Shown piece after piece: positions 1 through 7,011 of a stretch of DNA of 11,531 nt (the stretch's first letter is position 1; every line of letters starts with the position of its first letter). The position numbers and the translations under genes were made by a program. The stretch covers positions 1-11,531 of the forward strand of contig JASLAI010000192.1 in assembly GCA_030147225.1 (NCBI GenBank), written 5' to 3'. This stretch comes from Planococcus sp. (in: firmicutes) (GTDB lineage: Bacteria; Bacillota; Bacilli; Bacillales_A; Planococcaceae). Below the pieces are notes generated by a model that saw nothing but the letters and a program-made list of their open reading frames with translations, was not told the DNA's origin and searched no databases.

Positions 1-119
1 CTCCGGGGCAAATCGCGTAAATGTCCAAGTGAAGCACGGACTTTATATTTCTTGCCCAAATATCGTTCGATTGTCTTAGCCTTTGCAGGCGATTCAACAA
101 TCACTAAAAAATCCGCCAT
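1..119 (-). CDS. topA: DNA topoisomerase I, N-terminal fragment (cut by window edge)
   Basis: Only the first 39 codons are inside the window; the gene continues past position 1. The product begins [20 protein letters not shown], the hallmark start of the TOPRIM domain of bacterial type IA topoisomerase I, with the catalytic glutamate expected at E9 in the VESPAKA motif. The enzyme relaxes negatively supercoiled DNA through a transient 5'-phosphotyrosine link; the catalytic tyrosine lies outside the window. The ATG at 117-119 has a perfect AGGAGG (128-133) eight bases upstream. The gene follows dprA in the same direction after about 100 bases, the order seen in Bacillus and Listeria. The identification is firm; nothing can be said about the rest of the protein. 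Confidence 0.95.
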   Translation of the reverse strand, partial: MADFLVIVESPAKAKTIERYLGKKYKVRASLGHLRDLPR

Positions 120-179
120 AACTTTTTCCTCCTCATAGAGGTTTCTTAAAACTGCTTAAAAGAATTACCTGTTGCAAAA

Positions 180-188
180 TGTATAACA
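180..188 (-). promoter_or_regulatory. candidate extended -10 promoter for topA
   Basis: On the minus strand the dprA-topA gap contains TGT followed by TATACA, an extended -10 arrangement matching four of six consensus bases. A TTGCAT lies 15 bases further upstream, which is short for a -35 element. Transcription would start near 173 and give a leader of roughly 55 bases. No terminator separates dprA from topA, so co-transcription is equally possible. Confidence 0.3.
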
Positions 189-221
189 GATTTTAGCTTA
201 ATGCAAGGCTTTTCATTTTTT

Positions 222-1118
222 TCATTGGTTTTCGGCTGTCATTTGCTGGTATTCTTCGAGCACTTGCCAGCCATTCCAGACGGGTTTTGCACCTTCAGAA
301 ATTAATTTATGCGGTCCTTCGGATAAAAGGGATCCGATATCGCCAGGTACCGCAAAAACATCCTTTCCATGATCAAGGGCATGTTCAATTGTGCTTAAAG
401 TTCCGCTTTTCACCAGCGCTTCTGTCACAATTATGCCTCTGGACAATCCACTAATGATGCGGTTTCTCATCGGAAAATTCCATTTTCGCGGTTCCATATA
501 AGGCGGATATTCGGTTAACACCAAATGTTTTTCTTCTATTATATTGTTTAATGCTATGTTTTCTTTTGGGTATGGATGCCGAAATCCACTGCCGGTGACG
601 GCGATTGTACGTCCTCCAAGATCGATTGTTAGTTGATGCGCCATGGCATCTGCTCCTTTTGCCAAGCCGCTGACAATGACAAAACCATTTTCTACTAAAG
701 GAGGAACGATTTTCTGCATGGCTTTTTGCGAATAGGGAGAGGCTTTGCGTGAACCGATAATGGCCATCTTTTTCGGTTCTGCCAATAAAACAGCATCACC
801 TTTTGCATACAGGACAGCCGGTGGATCGATCAATTCCAGCAAGCTTCCAGGGTATAAGGGGTGTTGATAAGATATGGGGAGTATCTTATGCTTGGCGTAG
901 GTTTCACTTAAGGGGAATGTTAAAGATTGTCGATAAGAGGTTTTCAGTTTAGTTGCTTGATCCATTTTAATATTTAGCAGCATCATTAGCTCATAAGATG
1001 TTTTGCGTTCAAGAGTAGATAAATCAGGGTCCTCAATCAGCAGCGGAAGCAGTTTTTTTAAGCTTTTTGGATAGACATAATGCAGCGCCAACAAGCGCTC
1101 CGTAAATTCTTTGTTCAT
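222..1118 (-). CDS. dprA: DNA processing protein DprA (Smf), 298 aa
   Basis: DprA binds incoming single-stranded DNA during natural transformation, protects it and loads RecA; in the cytoplasm it acts at the replicative pole in competent bacilli. Residues 1-70 fit the helical N-terminal region. Residues 110-290 form the Rossmann-like DprA core: GSRKAS (122-127), SGLAKGAD (150-157), FPMRNRIISGLS (215-226) and the SGTLST...FAVPG block (238-259). The protein ends at 298 residues, without the C-terminal winged helix found in many other DprA proteins; B. subtilis Smf is about the same length, so this is not a truncation. The ATG is preceded by AGGAGG (1125-1130) at six bases. It lies downstream of sucD, across the gap with the plus-strand gene, and upstream of topA. 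Its presence does not by itself show competence, because dprA is widely conserved. Confidence 0.95.
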   Translation of the reverse strand: MNKEFTERLLALHYVYPKSLKKLLPLLIEDPDLSTLERKTSYELMMLLNIKMDQATKLKTSYRQSLTFPLSETYAKHKILPISYQHPLYPGSLLELIDPPAVLYAKGDAVLLAEPKKMAIIGSRKASPYSQKAMQKIVPPLVENGFVIVSGLAKGADAMAHQLTIDLGGRTIAVTGSGFRHPYPKENIALNNIIEEKHLVLTEYPPYMEPRKWNFPMRNRIISGLSRGIIVTEALVKSGTLSTIEHALDHGKDVFAVPGDIGSLLSEGPHKLISEGAKPVWNGWQVLEEYQQMTAENQ

Positions 1119-1181
1119 TTCGTTCCTCCTATTCTATTTTGGCAATCATAAGATGCCCTGCCTAGGGTGCACCTTCTCTTT

Positions 1182-1210
1182 ATATTAATAGGTTTTACCC
1201 CTATCGTAAA
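1182..1210 (-). promoter_or_regulatory. candidate sigma-A promoter for dprA
   Basis: Minus strand: -35 TTTACG (1205-1210), 17-base spacer, -10 TAATAT (1182-1187), each hexamer matching four of six consensus bases. Start of transcription would be near 1175, giving a leader of about 57 bases. The spacer itself is an interrupted inverted repeat, ATAGG (1188-1192) and CCTAT (1200-1204). Predicted by eye only. Confidence 0.4.
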
Positions 1211-1554
1211 ATTTTAAGATGCTGCTGATGTTCTCATGCGTATTCTTTTTATAAAGCCAAGTGGACGAACAATTGTTTTATACTTCACTGGCTCAGTTTT
1301 TCTGTATCGTAAATAAGCCTACCCATCAATATATTGCTTCACATTGCTCCACTTTCAATAATGTTAAACTATAGAATAGTTAATTCTTAAAGGGAGATCA
1401 TACATTAGTAGAGCTTTTTAACAATCCCACAGTTCATTTTGTTTACAACATTTCATCTACTTTATCGTTTTAAAGGAGTCACTTATAATTATCCCAATAA
1501 GTTCATTTTCCGGGAGCTTTAAGATCTTATTAACCCATCTTTATCAAATCTAGT

Positions 1555-1563
1555 TGCTATTAT
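1555..1563 (+). promoter_or_regulatory. candidate extended -10 promoter for the small membrane protein gene
   Basis: TGC followed by TATTAT (1558-1563) forms an extended -10 with five of six consensus bases. No convincing -35 lies 16-18 bases upstream. Transcription would begin near 1570, with a leader of about 28 bases that includes the GGAAGG at 1578-1583. Confidence 0.3.
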
Positions 1564-1597
1564 TCCCCTATCTTACTGGAAGGCAGTGATCTGCATA

Positions 1598-1861
1598 ATG
1601 AAAGCTTCACAAAATATACGCCTTGTCGCTGCAGTACTTTGGTTTTTCTCAGCTGCATATCTGGTCTATAAATATTCCTTACAGGCTGGTTACTGGGAAC
1701 ATCCTCTATACATAACGCTATTCTTATACCTCATCATTTTGCTTAGCAAAAAGGGGTTTAATAAATTAAATATTAGTATCTTCTTTTTTTATATAGCCTT
1801 TGGAATTTGGGTTGCTCTGGATCTGCTTCTTTTCTTAGTAGAAGCATTTTCTGTAGATTAA
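1598..1861 (+). CDS. small hypothetical membrane protein, 87 aa, three predicted helices
   Basis: I do not recognise this protein. It is the only plausible plus-strand gene in the window, converging on sucD. The 87 residues contain three hydrophobic stretches at about 8-25, 36-51 and 58-82, joined by short polar loops (a KKGFNK loop at about 51-56), and end in the acidic EAFSVD. It is strongly hydrophobic, rich in aromatic residues, with no signal-peptidase site or catalytic motif I can see. I chose the ATG at 1598. A GTG at 1586 in the same frame would add four residues but sits only two bases from the sole Shine-Dalgarno-like GGAAGG (1578-1583). That site is 14 bases from the ATG, longer than ideal, so translation may be weak. 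The frame is open, the composition fits a real membrane protein, and it ends before the shared terminator. Function unknown. Confidence 0.6.
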   Translation: MKASQNIRLVAAVLWFFSAAYLVYKYSLQAGYWEHPLYITLFLYLIILLSKKGFNKLNISIFFFYIAFGIWVALDLLLFLVEAFSVD

Positions 1862-1922
1862 TGGGTTGTTGCTTGTTAAAATTCCAAAGATCATTATCCA
1901 AACGGACGTGTTGAAACCCAAT

Positions 1923-1964
1923 AAAAAAAGCTCAAAACGCTGTGTTACCAACGTTTTGAGCTTT
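1923..1964 (-). terminator. intrinsic terminator of sucCD, probably bidirectional
   Basis: A perfect 13-bp stem pairs 1927-1939 with 1952-1964 around a 12-base loop. Read on the minus strand it is followed by a run of seven T, placed about 10 bases after the sucD stop. Read on the plus strand, CTTTAATTTT follows the stem, so it may also end the converging small membrane protein gene, whose stop is about 65 bases upstream. Confidence 0.9.
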
Positions 1965-1973
1965 AATTTTGTA

Positions 1974-2876
1974 TTAATGAGTTTTACATTTGTCGTACAA
2001 GCCTTGTTCTCTGATCACTTTGATCAAAGTTTCGCCGATTACAGACGGAGTGTCTGCAACTTCGATGCCTGCATCGTTCATTGCTTTGATTTTATCAGCA
2101 GCTGTCCCTTTACCGCCAGAAATAATCGCACCGGCATGGCCCATACGTTTTCCTTCAGGTGCAGTTTGTCCACCGATAAATCCTACTACAGGTTTCGTCA
2201 TGTTCGCTTTAACCCACTCAGCAGCTTCTTCTTCAGCTGTTCCGCCGATTTCACCGATCATTACGACTGCGTAAGTATCTTCATCTTCGTTGAATTCCTT
2301 CAATACGTCGATAAAGTTTGTGCCGTTTACTGGGTCTCCACCAATGCCGACAGCTGTCGACTGGCCAATTCCCTCTTCAGACAATTGATGAGTCGCTTCA
2401 TACGTCAATGTACCTGAACGTGAAACAACGCCAACATGTCCTTTTTTATGAATGTATCCAGGCATGATGCCGATTTTACATTCGTCCGGAGTGATAACGC
2501 CCGGGCAGTTTGGTCCAACTAGACGTGTTTTCTTGCCTTCCATGTAACGCTTCACTTTAACCATATCCAATACAGGAATGTGCTCAGTGATGCAGATTGC
2601 CATGTCAAGATCAGCGTCAACAGCTTCAAGAATTGCGTCAGCTGCGAAAGGTGCCGGTACGTAAATTACAGATACGTTCGCCCCTGTAGCTTTTACTGCA
2701 TCTTCTACAGTGTTGAAGACAGGTACGCCTTCAGCTTCAGTTCCGCCTTTACCTGGTGTTACACCCGCAACGATTTTCGTTCCGTATTCAAGCATTTGCT
2801 TTGTATGGAAAAGGGCAGTTGACCCTGTAATTCCCTGTACAAGCACTTTTGTGTCTTTGTTAATGTATACACTCAT
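1974..2876 (-). CDS. sucD: succinyl-CoA synthetase alpha subunit, 300 aa
   Basis: The alpha subunit binds CoA and carries the phosphohistidine intermediate of succinyl-CoA synthetase, the TCA-cycle enzyme that converts succinyl-CoA, phosphate and nucleoside diphosphate to succinate, CoA and nucleoside triphosphate. The N-terminal CoA-binding Rossmann domain shows [12 protein letters not shown] (14-25) and TPGKGG (40-45). The ligase domain contains GPNCPG (121-126) and SRSGTLTYE (152-160), and the active-site histidine is H247 in [10 protein letters not shown]. The length and the C-terminal KTH match the Bacillus protein. The ATG is preceded by AGGGA five bases upstream. Only 18 bases separate it from the sucC stop, so the two subunits are co-transcribed, and the transcript ends at the hairpin just downstream. 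Confidence 0.98.
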   Translation of the reverse strand: MSVYINKDTKVLVQGITGSTALFHTKQMLEYGTKIVAGVTPGKGGTEAEGVPVFNTVEDAVKATGANVSVIYVPAPFAADAILEAVDADLDMAICITEHIPVLDMVKVKRYMEGKKTRLVGPNCPGVITPDECKIGIMPGYIHKKGHVGVVSRSGTLTYEATHQLSEEGIGQSTAVGIGGDPVNGTNFIDVLKEFNEDEDTYAVVMIGEIGGTAEEEAAEWVKANMTKPVVGFIGGQTAPEGKRMGHAGAIISGGKGTAADKIKAMNDAGIEVADTPSVIGETLIKVIREQGLYDKCKTH

Positions 2877-2894
2877 TTTTGTCCCTGCCCTTCT

Positions 2895-4055
2895 TTAGCC
2901 TACAAGTTCTACGATCTGTTTAGCGCCGTCTGCCATTGTACCAGCAGCCACAATATTAAGACCTGATTCATTAAGCAGTTTTTTACCGATTTCTACATTT
3001 GTTCCTTCAAGACGGACGACAAGCGGCACATTCAAGCTTACTTCTTTAGCAGCTTGGATTACGCCTTCCGCAATGATGTCACACTTCATGATACCGCCGA
3101 AAATGTTAACGAAGATTCCTTTTACATTCTTATCAGAAAGAATGATTTTAAAAGCTTCCGTTACTTTCTCAGCGGTAGCACCGCCCCCAACGTCAAGGAA
3201 GTTAGCGGGTGTTCCGCCGTAGTAGTTGATCGTATCCATCGTTGCCATAGCAAGTCCGGCGCCGTTAACCATACAGCCGATGTTCCCATCCAAAGAAATG
3301 TAGCTCAAGTCATACTTGGAAGCTTCAATTTCTTTTGCATCCTCTTCGTCGAAATCACGAAGTTCCACAATGTCTTTGTGGCGGTAAAGAGCGTTTTCGT
3401 CGAAATCGAATTTCGCGTCAAGCGCGAGAATATTGCCATCGCCAGTTTCAACCAATGGGTTGATTTCAACGATTGAAGCATCTTTTTCGATGAATACAGT
3501 GTAAAGGCCAAGCATGAATTTCGCTGCTTTGTTGACAAGCTTAGGCGGAATGTTCATGTTGAAAGCCATACGGCGAGCCTGGAAACCAGTCAAACCGATC
3601 ACTGGATCGATAATCTCCTTGAAGATTTTTTCAGGAGTTTTTTCAGAAACTTCCTCGATATCAACTCCGCCTTCTTCAGAACCCATAAGAGTGACACGTG
3701 AAGTTTGGCGGTCAAGCACCAATCCAACATAGTATTCCTTCTTAATGTCAGATCCTTCTTCGATCAAAAGGCGTTTGATCTCTTTGCCCTCTGGACCTGT
3801 CTGGTGAGTCACAAGAACTTTACCTAACAGTTCTTTTGCGTATGTACGGACTTCATCCAGGTTTTTAGCGATTTTAACACCGCCGGCTTTGCCTCGTCCA
3901 CCTGCGTGGATTTGTGCTTTTACCACGACAACATCCGTACTCAGTTCTTTAGCTGCCTTTACTGCTTCTTCCGGAGAAAAAGCAACGGTGCCGTAAGAAA
4001 CTGCTACGCCGTATTGTCTGAGGAGTTCTTTTCCTTGATATTCATGGATATTCAT
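2895..4055 (-). CDS. sucC: succinyl-CoA synthetase beta subunit (ADP-forming type), 386 aa
   Basis: The beta subunit binds the nucleotide through an ATP-grasp fold and passes phosphate to the histidine of SucD. Visible blocks are [12 protein letters not shown] at the start, [14 protein letters not shown] (46-59) in the ATP-grasp lobe, EINPL (197-201) and ALDAK (211-215) for metal and phosphate binding, then the C-terminal CoA-ligase domain with [14 protein letters not shown] (257-270), FLDVGGGA (286-293), [10 protein letters not shown] (317-326) and VVRLEGTN (346-353). The length of 386 is normal. The ATG has GGAGG (4063-4067) seven bases upstream. It is the first gene of a two-gene operon with its own promoter in the rnhB-sucC gap. 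In B. subtilis two further genes, ylqG and ylqH, lie in that gap; they are absent here. ADP preference is inferred from bacterial relatives, not read from the sequence. Confidence 0.98.
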   Translation of the reverse strand: MNIHEYQGKELLRQYGVAVSYGTVAFSPEEAVKAAKELSTDVVVVKAQIHAGGRGKAGGVKIAKNLDEVRTYAKELLGKVLVTHQTGPEGKEIKRLLIEEGSDIKKEYYVGLVLDRQTSRVTLMGSEEGGVDIEEVSEKTPEKIFKEIIDPVIGLTGFQARRMAFNMNIPPKLVNKAAKFMLGLYTVFIEKDASIVEINPLVETGDGNILALDAKFDFDENALYRHKDIVELRDFDEEDAKEIEASKYDLSYISLDGNIGCMVNGAGLAMATMDTINYYGGTPANFLDVGGGATAEKVTEAFKIILSDKNVKGIFVNIFGGIMKCDIIAEGVIQAAKEVSLNVPLVVRLEGTNVEIGKKLLNESGLNIVAAGTMADGAKQIVELVG

Positions 4056-4104
4056 CTGTCATCCTCCAATCAAACATCTCTATCGTAATTTTATTACCTC
4101 TACC

Positions 4105-4133
4105 ATTGTATTAAAGTTGTCATAAAATGTCCA
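4105..4133 (-). promoter_or_regulatory. sigma-A promoter of sucCD
   Basis: Minus strand: -35 TGGACA (4128-4133, five of six), 17-base spacer, -10 TACAAT (4105-4110, five of six). Expected start near 4098 gives a leader of about 43 bases. The site sits in the non-coding gap between rnhB and sucC, where a promoter is needed. Confidence 0.7.
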
Positions 4134-4166
4134 CCGTTGTTAGCTTTTCTCATAAACTTAATGTGT

Positions 4167-4946
4167 TTAAAATAGAGAATTTTGCGTTAAAAGAGTTTTG
4201 ACCGGTTCGAATGTCTTGCGATGAATTTCACATGGACCGTATTTTTCAAGAGCTGCAACATGATCCTTTGTTCCATAGCCGGCATGTTTGCCAAAACCGT
4301 ATTGCGGATACTGAGCATCGTACTCTTCCATAATGGCATCTCTCCCAGTCTTGGCTAAAATTGAAGCTGCTGCAATACTTAAACTCTTGGCATCGCCTTT
4401 GATAATGGATTTACAAGACATAGGCAACTCCAGCATCATAGCGTCTGCCAATACAACAGAGGGCTTTGGAGACAGCGCCAGAGCGGCTTGTGTCATCGAG
4501 ATCCTGGTTGCCTGATAGATATTCAAACGGTCAATCTCTTCAGGCGGCTGCACATGGACCGCATAACTGACAGCAATTTGCTTGATGAGATCGGCAAACT
4601 GGTCGCGCTTTACTTTGCTTAATTGCTTTGAGTCATTAAGACCGACAAGGCTCGAACAATCGGCCGGCAAGATTACGGCTGCCGTGACGACAGGTCCTGC
4701 AAGCGGCCCTCTTCCTGCCTCGTCGATGCCTGCTACTAAATCGCTTTCGCTGGATCTGTAGTCAGCGTCAAACTGCCATTTCAACCCATGGTTATGCTGC
4801 AGTTCCTCTCGAAGCCTCTGTTTCCGCTGCCAAGAGGCCCATAGTGTTTGGACACTCTTCCGCGAATCGCTTTGAAGTTCCTCCATCCAAGGCTGCCATT
4901 CCGTTGCCTCAGTCAACTTTTCTTTTATTTCAGTAGTTGTTAGCAT
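4167..4946 (-). CDS. rnhB: ribonuclease HII, 259 aa
   Basis: RNase HII cuts the RNA strand of RNA-DNA hybrids and starts removal of single ribonucleotides from DNA. The first 70 residues are the extra N-terminal domain typical of Bacillus RNase HII, including the RKSVQTL motif near residue 30. The catalytic domain starts at AGIDEAGRGPLAGP (72-85). The four acidic metal ligands are visible as D75 and E76 (IDEAGRG), D168 (LADAM) and D185 (KGDAKS). The start is the ATG at 4946, not the in-frame TTG at 4967: the Shine-Dalgarno AAGGGAG lies between the two and can serve only the ATG, and the resulting N-terminus resembles B. subtilis RnhB. Upstream, the rbgA terminator cuts it off from the previous operon. 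No clear terminator follows it before the sucC promoter. Confidence 0.95.
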   Translation of the reverse strand: MLTTTEIKEKLTEATEWQPWMEELQSDSRKSVQTLWASWQRKQRLREELQHNHGLKWQFDADYRSSESDLVAGIDEAGRGPLAGPVVTAAVILPADCSSLVGLNDSKQLSKVKRDQFADLIKQIAVSYAVHVQPPEEIDRLNIYQATRISMTQAALALSPKPSVVLADAMMLELPMSCKSIIKGDAKSLSIAAASILAKTGRDAIMEEYDAQYPQYGFGKHAGYGTKDHVAALEKYGPCEIHRKTFEPVKTLLTQNSLF

Positions 4947-4957
4947 TTCCTCAGTAT

Positions 4958-4964
4958 CTCCCTT
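4958..4964 (-). promoter_or_regulatory. ribosome binding site that fixes the rnhB start
   Basis: Minus-strand AAGGGAG ends 11 bases before the ATG at 4946. It falls inside the longer open frame that begins with TTG at 4967, which has no comparable site of its own. This makes the ATG the preferred start. Confidence 0.75.
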
Positions 4965-4990
4965 CAATAATGCTTTCTGCGAATTAAATT

Positions 4991-5019
4991 TGGATATTGT
5001 GTTGGTATGTATCCGTCAA
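4991..5019 (-). promoter_or_regulatory. weak candidate promoter for rnhB
   Basis: Minus strand: TTGACG (5014-5019, five of six), 17-base spacer, then TATCCA (4991-4996, three of six). It lies just after the rbgA terminator, where rnhB would need a promoter if termination is efficient. The poor -10 makes this uncertain. Confidence 0.3.
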
Positions 5020-5051
5020 GGTTCAGTCTTTTTACCATTTCCAATACTAAT

Positions 5052-5082
5052 AAAAAAACTGCTCCTCAGAATCGAGGAACAG
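5052..5082 (-). terminator. intrinsic terminator after rbgA
   Basis: In the minus-strand RNA a 9-bp stem (5074-5082 with 5059-5067, one G-U pair) closes a 6-base loop and is followed by seven U. It lies about 25 bases after the rbgA stop and ends the lepB-rbgA transcript. Confidence 0.85.
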
Positions 5083-5106
5083 CCGGGTATTGAATGAAGC
5101 GAACCT

Positions 5107-5970
5107 TTACTCTTCTTCAATCATTTCATCTCTGTAATCGAAAGTCACTTTGCCAAGATACTGGTTCCGTATATCCCGGACAATCACTTCAGCAGTAGTT
5201 TCATAGTCGACTTCGCCATGCTGATCGTAACAGCCGCGCTTTTTACCGATATGATCAAAAGTATTAACGATTTCTTCATCGACATGATCAATGCCGTAGC
5301 GCTCTTTCATCCGTTCCGGATAGCGCTCCTCCAAAAAATTCAAGGAATAGATAGCCAGCTCCTGCATTTGGATGACTGAATCTTTGATCGCTCCTGTTAC
5401 TGCCAGCTTCAAGCCGGTTTCCGGGTCTTCAAACTTTGGCCATAGAATACCTGGCGTATCCAACAATTCAATTTCTTTGCCAACTTTGATCCATTGCTGC
5501 GCTTTCGTCACGCCTGGCATATTGCCGGTCTTGGCCAAGCTTTTTTTCGATAAGCGGTTAATGAGCGTCGATTTTCCAACGTTAGGAATCCCGACAATCA
5601 TGGCCCGAATGGCGCGAGGTTTGATGCCTTTTGCAATCATTCGATCCCATTTTTCTTCCAGTATTTCTTTTGATGCTTTTGTCACCAGCTGCAGCCCTCT
5701 GCCTTCTAGGGAATTGATGGCTACTGCACGGGTACCTTGATCCTCAAAATAACGAATCCATTTTTTCGTTTCAACTTCATCTGCCATGTCCATTTTATTT
5801 AAAATTATCAGACGCGGTTTTTGCTGAATCACTTGATCGATCATCGGATTTCGTGAAGATAAAGGTAACCTGGCGTCAACAAGTTCAAAAATAATATCCA
5901 CCAATTTCAGTTTTTCAGTAACTTGTCTGCGTGCTTTTGCCATGTGTCCAGGAAACCATTGTATCGTCAT
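5107..5970 (-). CDS. rbgA: ribosome biogenesis GTPase RbgA (YlqF), 287 aa
   Basis: RbgA is a circularly permuted GTPase needed for a late step in 50S subunit assembly in Bacillus, helping late L-proteins such as L16 join. The permuted motif order is visible: G4 NKMD (58-61) comes before G1 GIPNVGKST (127-135), then the G2 region PGVT (152-155) and G3 DTPG (171-174). FPGHM (6-10) contains the histidine (H9) implicated in GTP hydrolysis in the B. subtilis enzyme. The C-terminal 80 residues form the helical RNA-binding domain. The length is normal. The ATG has AGGAG seven bases upstream, and this site overlaps the lepB stop codon (TAAGGAG), suggesting translational coupling. A terminator lies just downstream. 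Confidence 0.97.
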   Translation of the reverse strand: MTIQWFPGHMAKARRQVTEKLKLVDIIFELVDARLPLSSRNPMIDQVIQQKPRLIILNKMDMADEVETKKWIRYFEDQGTRAVAINSLEGRGLQLVTKASKEILEEKWDRMIAKGIKPRAIRAMIVGIPNVGKSTLINRLSKKSLAKTGNMPGVTKAQQWIKVGKEIELLDTPGILWPKFEDPETGLKLAVTGAIKDSVIQMQELAIYSLNFLEERYPERMKERYGIDHVDEEIVNTFDHIGKKRGCYDQHGEVDYETTAEVIVRDIRNQYLGKVTFDYRDEMIEEE

Positions 5971-5981
5971 AAAACCACTCC

Positions 5982-6542
5982 TTAATTAACAATTCCCGCT
6001 TCAGCCAATGGCCAAAAAACGAAACTTGTATCCCCGATCACTTCATCGGTCGGGACCAATCCGATATGGCGGCTGTCTTTGCTCTGACGGCGATTATCGC
6101 CCATAACAAATATAGACCCCTCGGGTATGATGTTCACTCCCCCGGTTACATCCTCCAGAACAAAATCCTCTGTCAGTGTACCAGTAATTCCTTGTTTGTA
6201 AGTATCCAAATAAGGTTCTTCTACTGCTTCTCCATTTATATACAACTGGTCGTCTTCATAGGCAATGTGATCACCTGGCACCCCGATTATACGTTTGATA
6301 TAATCCTTTTGTTCGGGCGCATGAAATACAATAATATCGAAACGGTCGGGCTCCCCAACTGAATAGCCAATTTTATTGACGATCATTCGATCTCCATGTT
6401 CTAAAGTCGGCATCATCGACTCTCCATCTACGACAATCGGCGTGAATAAAAAGAAACGGATAATTGCAGCTAAACCGAAGGCGATCAACAGAGCTTTTGA
6501 CCATTCCCACATTTCATTCTTCTTCTTCACTTCAGTCTCCAT
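5982..6542 (-). CDS. lepB: type I signal peptidase, 186 aa
   Basis: Signal peptidase I removes signal peptides from exported preproteins on the outer face of the membrane. One N-terminal membrane segment is visible at about 15-35, after a charged start ([10 protein letters not shown]). The catalytic serine is S42 in GESMMPTL and the general-base lysine is K83 in [12 protein letters not shown]; the conserved [14 protein letters not shown] box is at 148-161. The size and single anchor fit the short SipS-like enzymes of Gram-positives. The ATG has GGAGG seven bases upstream. The gene lies between rplS and rbgA; B. subtilis has no signal peptidase gene here, but other Bacillales such as Bacillus cereus-group species and Listeria have one beside rbgA. 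It appears to start its own operon, with a promoter overlapping the rplS terminator. Paralogues elsewhere are likely, so the number suffix is left off. Confidence 0.95.
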   Translation of the reverse strand: METEVKKKNEMWEWSKALLIAFGLAAIIRFFLFTPIVVDGESMMPTLEHGDRMIVNKIGYSVGEPDRFDIIVFHAPEQKDYIKRIIGVPGDHIAYEDDQLYINGEAVEEPYLDTYKQGITGTLTEDFVLEDVTGGVNIIPEGSIFVMGDNRRQSKDSRHIGLVPTDEVIGDTSFVFWPLAEAGIVN

Positions 6543-6571
6543 GCGTGTTCCTCCCTATGCGTACTGCTTTA

Positions 6572-6600
6572 ATTGTACAAGGAATTAAACTTTTTAGCAA
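6572..6600 (-). promoter_or_regulatory. candidate sigma-A promoter of lepB-rbgA
   Basis: Minus strand: -35 TTGCTA (6595-6600, four of six), 17-base spacer, -10 TACAAT (6572-6577, five of six). Transcription from about 6565 gives a leader of about 22 bases. The -35 overlaps by two bases the T-tract of the rplS terminator. Confidence 0.6.
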
Positions 6601-6627
6601 AAAGAAAGAGGGCGCAAGCGCCCTCTT
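6599..6627 (-). terminator. strong intrinsic terminator after rplS
   Basis: The minus-strand RNA forms a GC-rich hairpin, nine or more base pairs (6618-6627 with 6606-6615), capped by a CUUG tetraloop and followed by UUUCUUUUU. It starts about 14 bases after the rplS stop. Confidence 0.93.
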
Positions 6628-6641
6628 CCATTAATGCAATC

Positions 6642-6986
6642 TTATCGAATTTCTTTGATACGAGCTGCTTTACCGCGTAGATCACGCAAGTAGTACAATT
6701 TCGCACGACGTACTTTACCACGACGGGTAACTTCAAGCTGTGCAATTTTTGGTGTGTGTACAGGGAATGTACGTTCAACACCAACACCGTAAGAGATTTT
6801 GCGAACAGTGAATGATTCACTGATTCCGCCTCCGCGACGGCTGATTACGACTCCTTCGTATACCTGAACACGTTCGCGTGTACCCTCGACAACTTTAACG
6901 TGGACACGGACAGTATCTCCAGGACGGAACGTTGGAAGATCCGTACGAAGCTGTTCTTTAGTGATTTCTGTAATAATGTTTTGCAT
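6642..6986 (-). CDS. rplS: 50S ribosomal protein L19, 114 aa
   Basis: L19 sits at the 30S-50S interface of the large subunit and contributes to intersubunit bridges. The start [14 protein letters not shown] is typical; [13 protein letters not shown] (20-32) and YEGVVI (43-48) form the barrel core, and the signature [15 protein letters not shown] (91-105) lies near the C-terminus. The ATG at 6986 has AGGAG (6997-7001) ten bases upstream. The frame stays open for 43 more codons upstream to position 7115, but that stretch is the structured leader, not protein: it has no similarity to L19 and would exceed the usual length. The gene follows trmD, as in most bacteria, and its expression is probably controlled through the leader. 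Confidence 0.97.
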   Translation of the reverse strand: MQNIITEITKEQLRTDLPTFRPGDTVRVHVKVVEGTRERVQVYEGVVISRRGGGISESFTVRKISYGVGVERTFPVHTPKIAQLEVTRRGKVRRAKLYYLRDLRGKAARIKEIR

Positions 6987-7011
6987 TATCTTTTCTCTCC
7001 TTCTACAGACG

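Larger units (their letters stand above)
1131..1597. other. long intergenic stretch without a confident gene
   Basis: About 470 bases between the divergent starts of dprA (minus) and the small membrane protein (plus). It is AT-rich. It holds the candidate dprA promoter at 1182-1210, a candidate extended -10 for the plus-strand gene at 1555-1563, an 8-base palindrome GGTGCACC at 1166-1173, a 6-bp inverted repeat AACTAT/ATAGTT at 1367-1381, and two orphan Shine-Dalgarno sequences (1389-1396 and 1472-1478) with no standard start codon at the right distance. A 26-codon open frame at 1236-1316 has no ribosome binding site. I see no tRNA, terminator or mobile-element end. Confidence 0.6.

Noticed and set aside
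128..141. CCTC/GAGG mini-hairpin that could hide the topA ribosome binding site
   Set aside because: Only 4 bp with a 3-base loop; such a pair arises easily next to any AGGAGG, and no alternative structure supports a switch.
1866..2417. 183-codon plus-strand open frame opposite sucD
   Set aside because: It lies antisense to the well-conserved sucD, crosses the sucCD terminator, has cysteine- and serine-rich shadow composition and no good ribosome binding site.
4134..4150. Possible catabolite-response (cre) element upstream of the sucC -35
   Set aside because: The minus-strand GAGAAAAGCTAACA has at least four mismatches to the cre consensus and matches only one half-site well.
4147..4180. 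AT-rich inverted repeat after rnhB as a terminator
   Set aside because: Pairing is short (TTCTC/GAGAA and TAAAC/GTTTA with mismatches between) and no T-tract follows on the minus strand.
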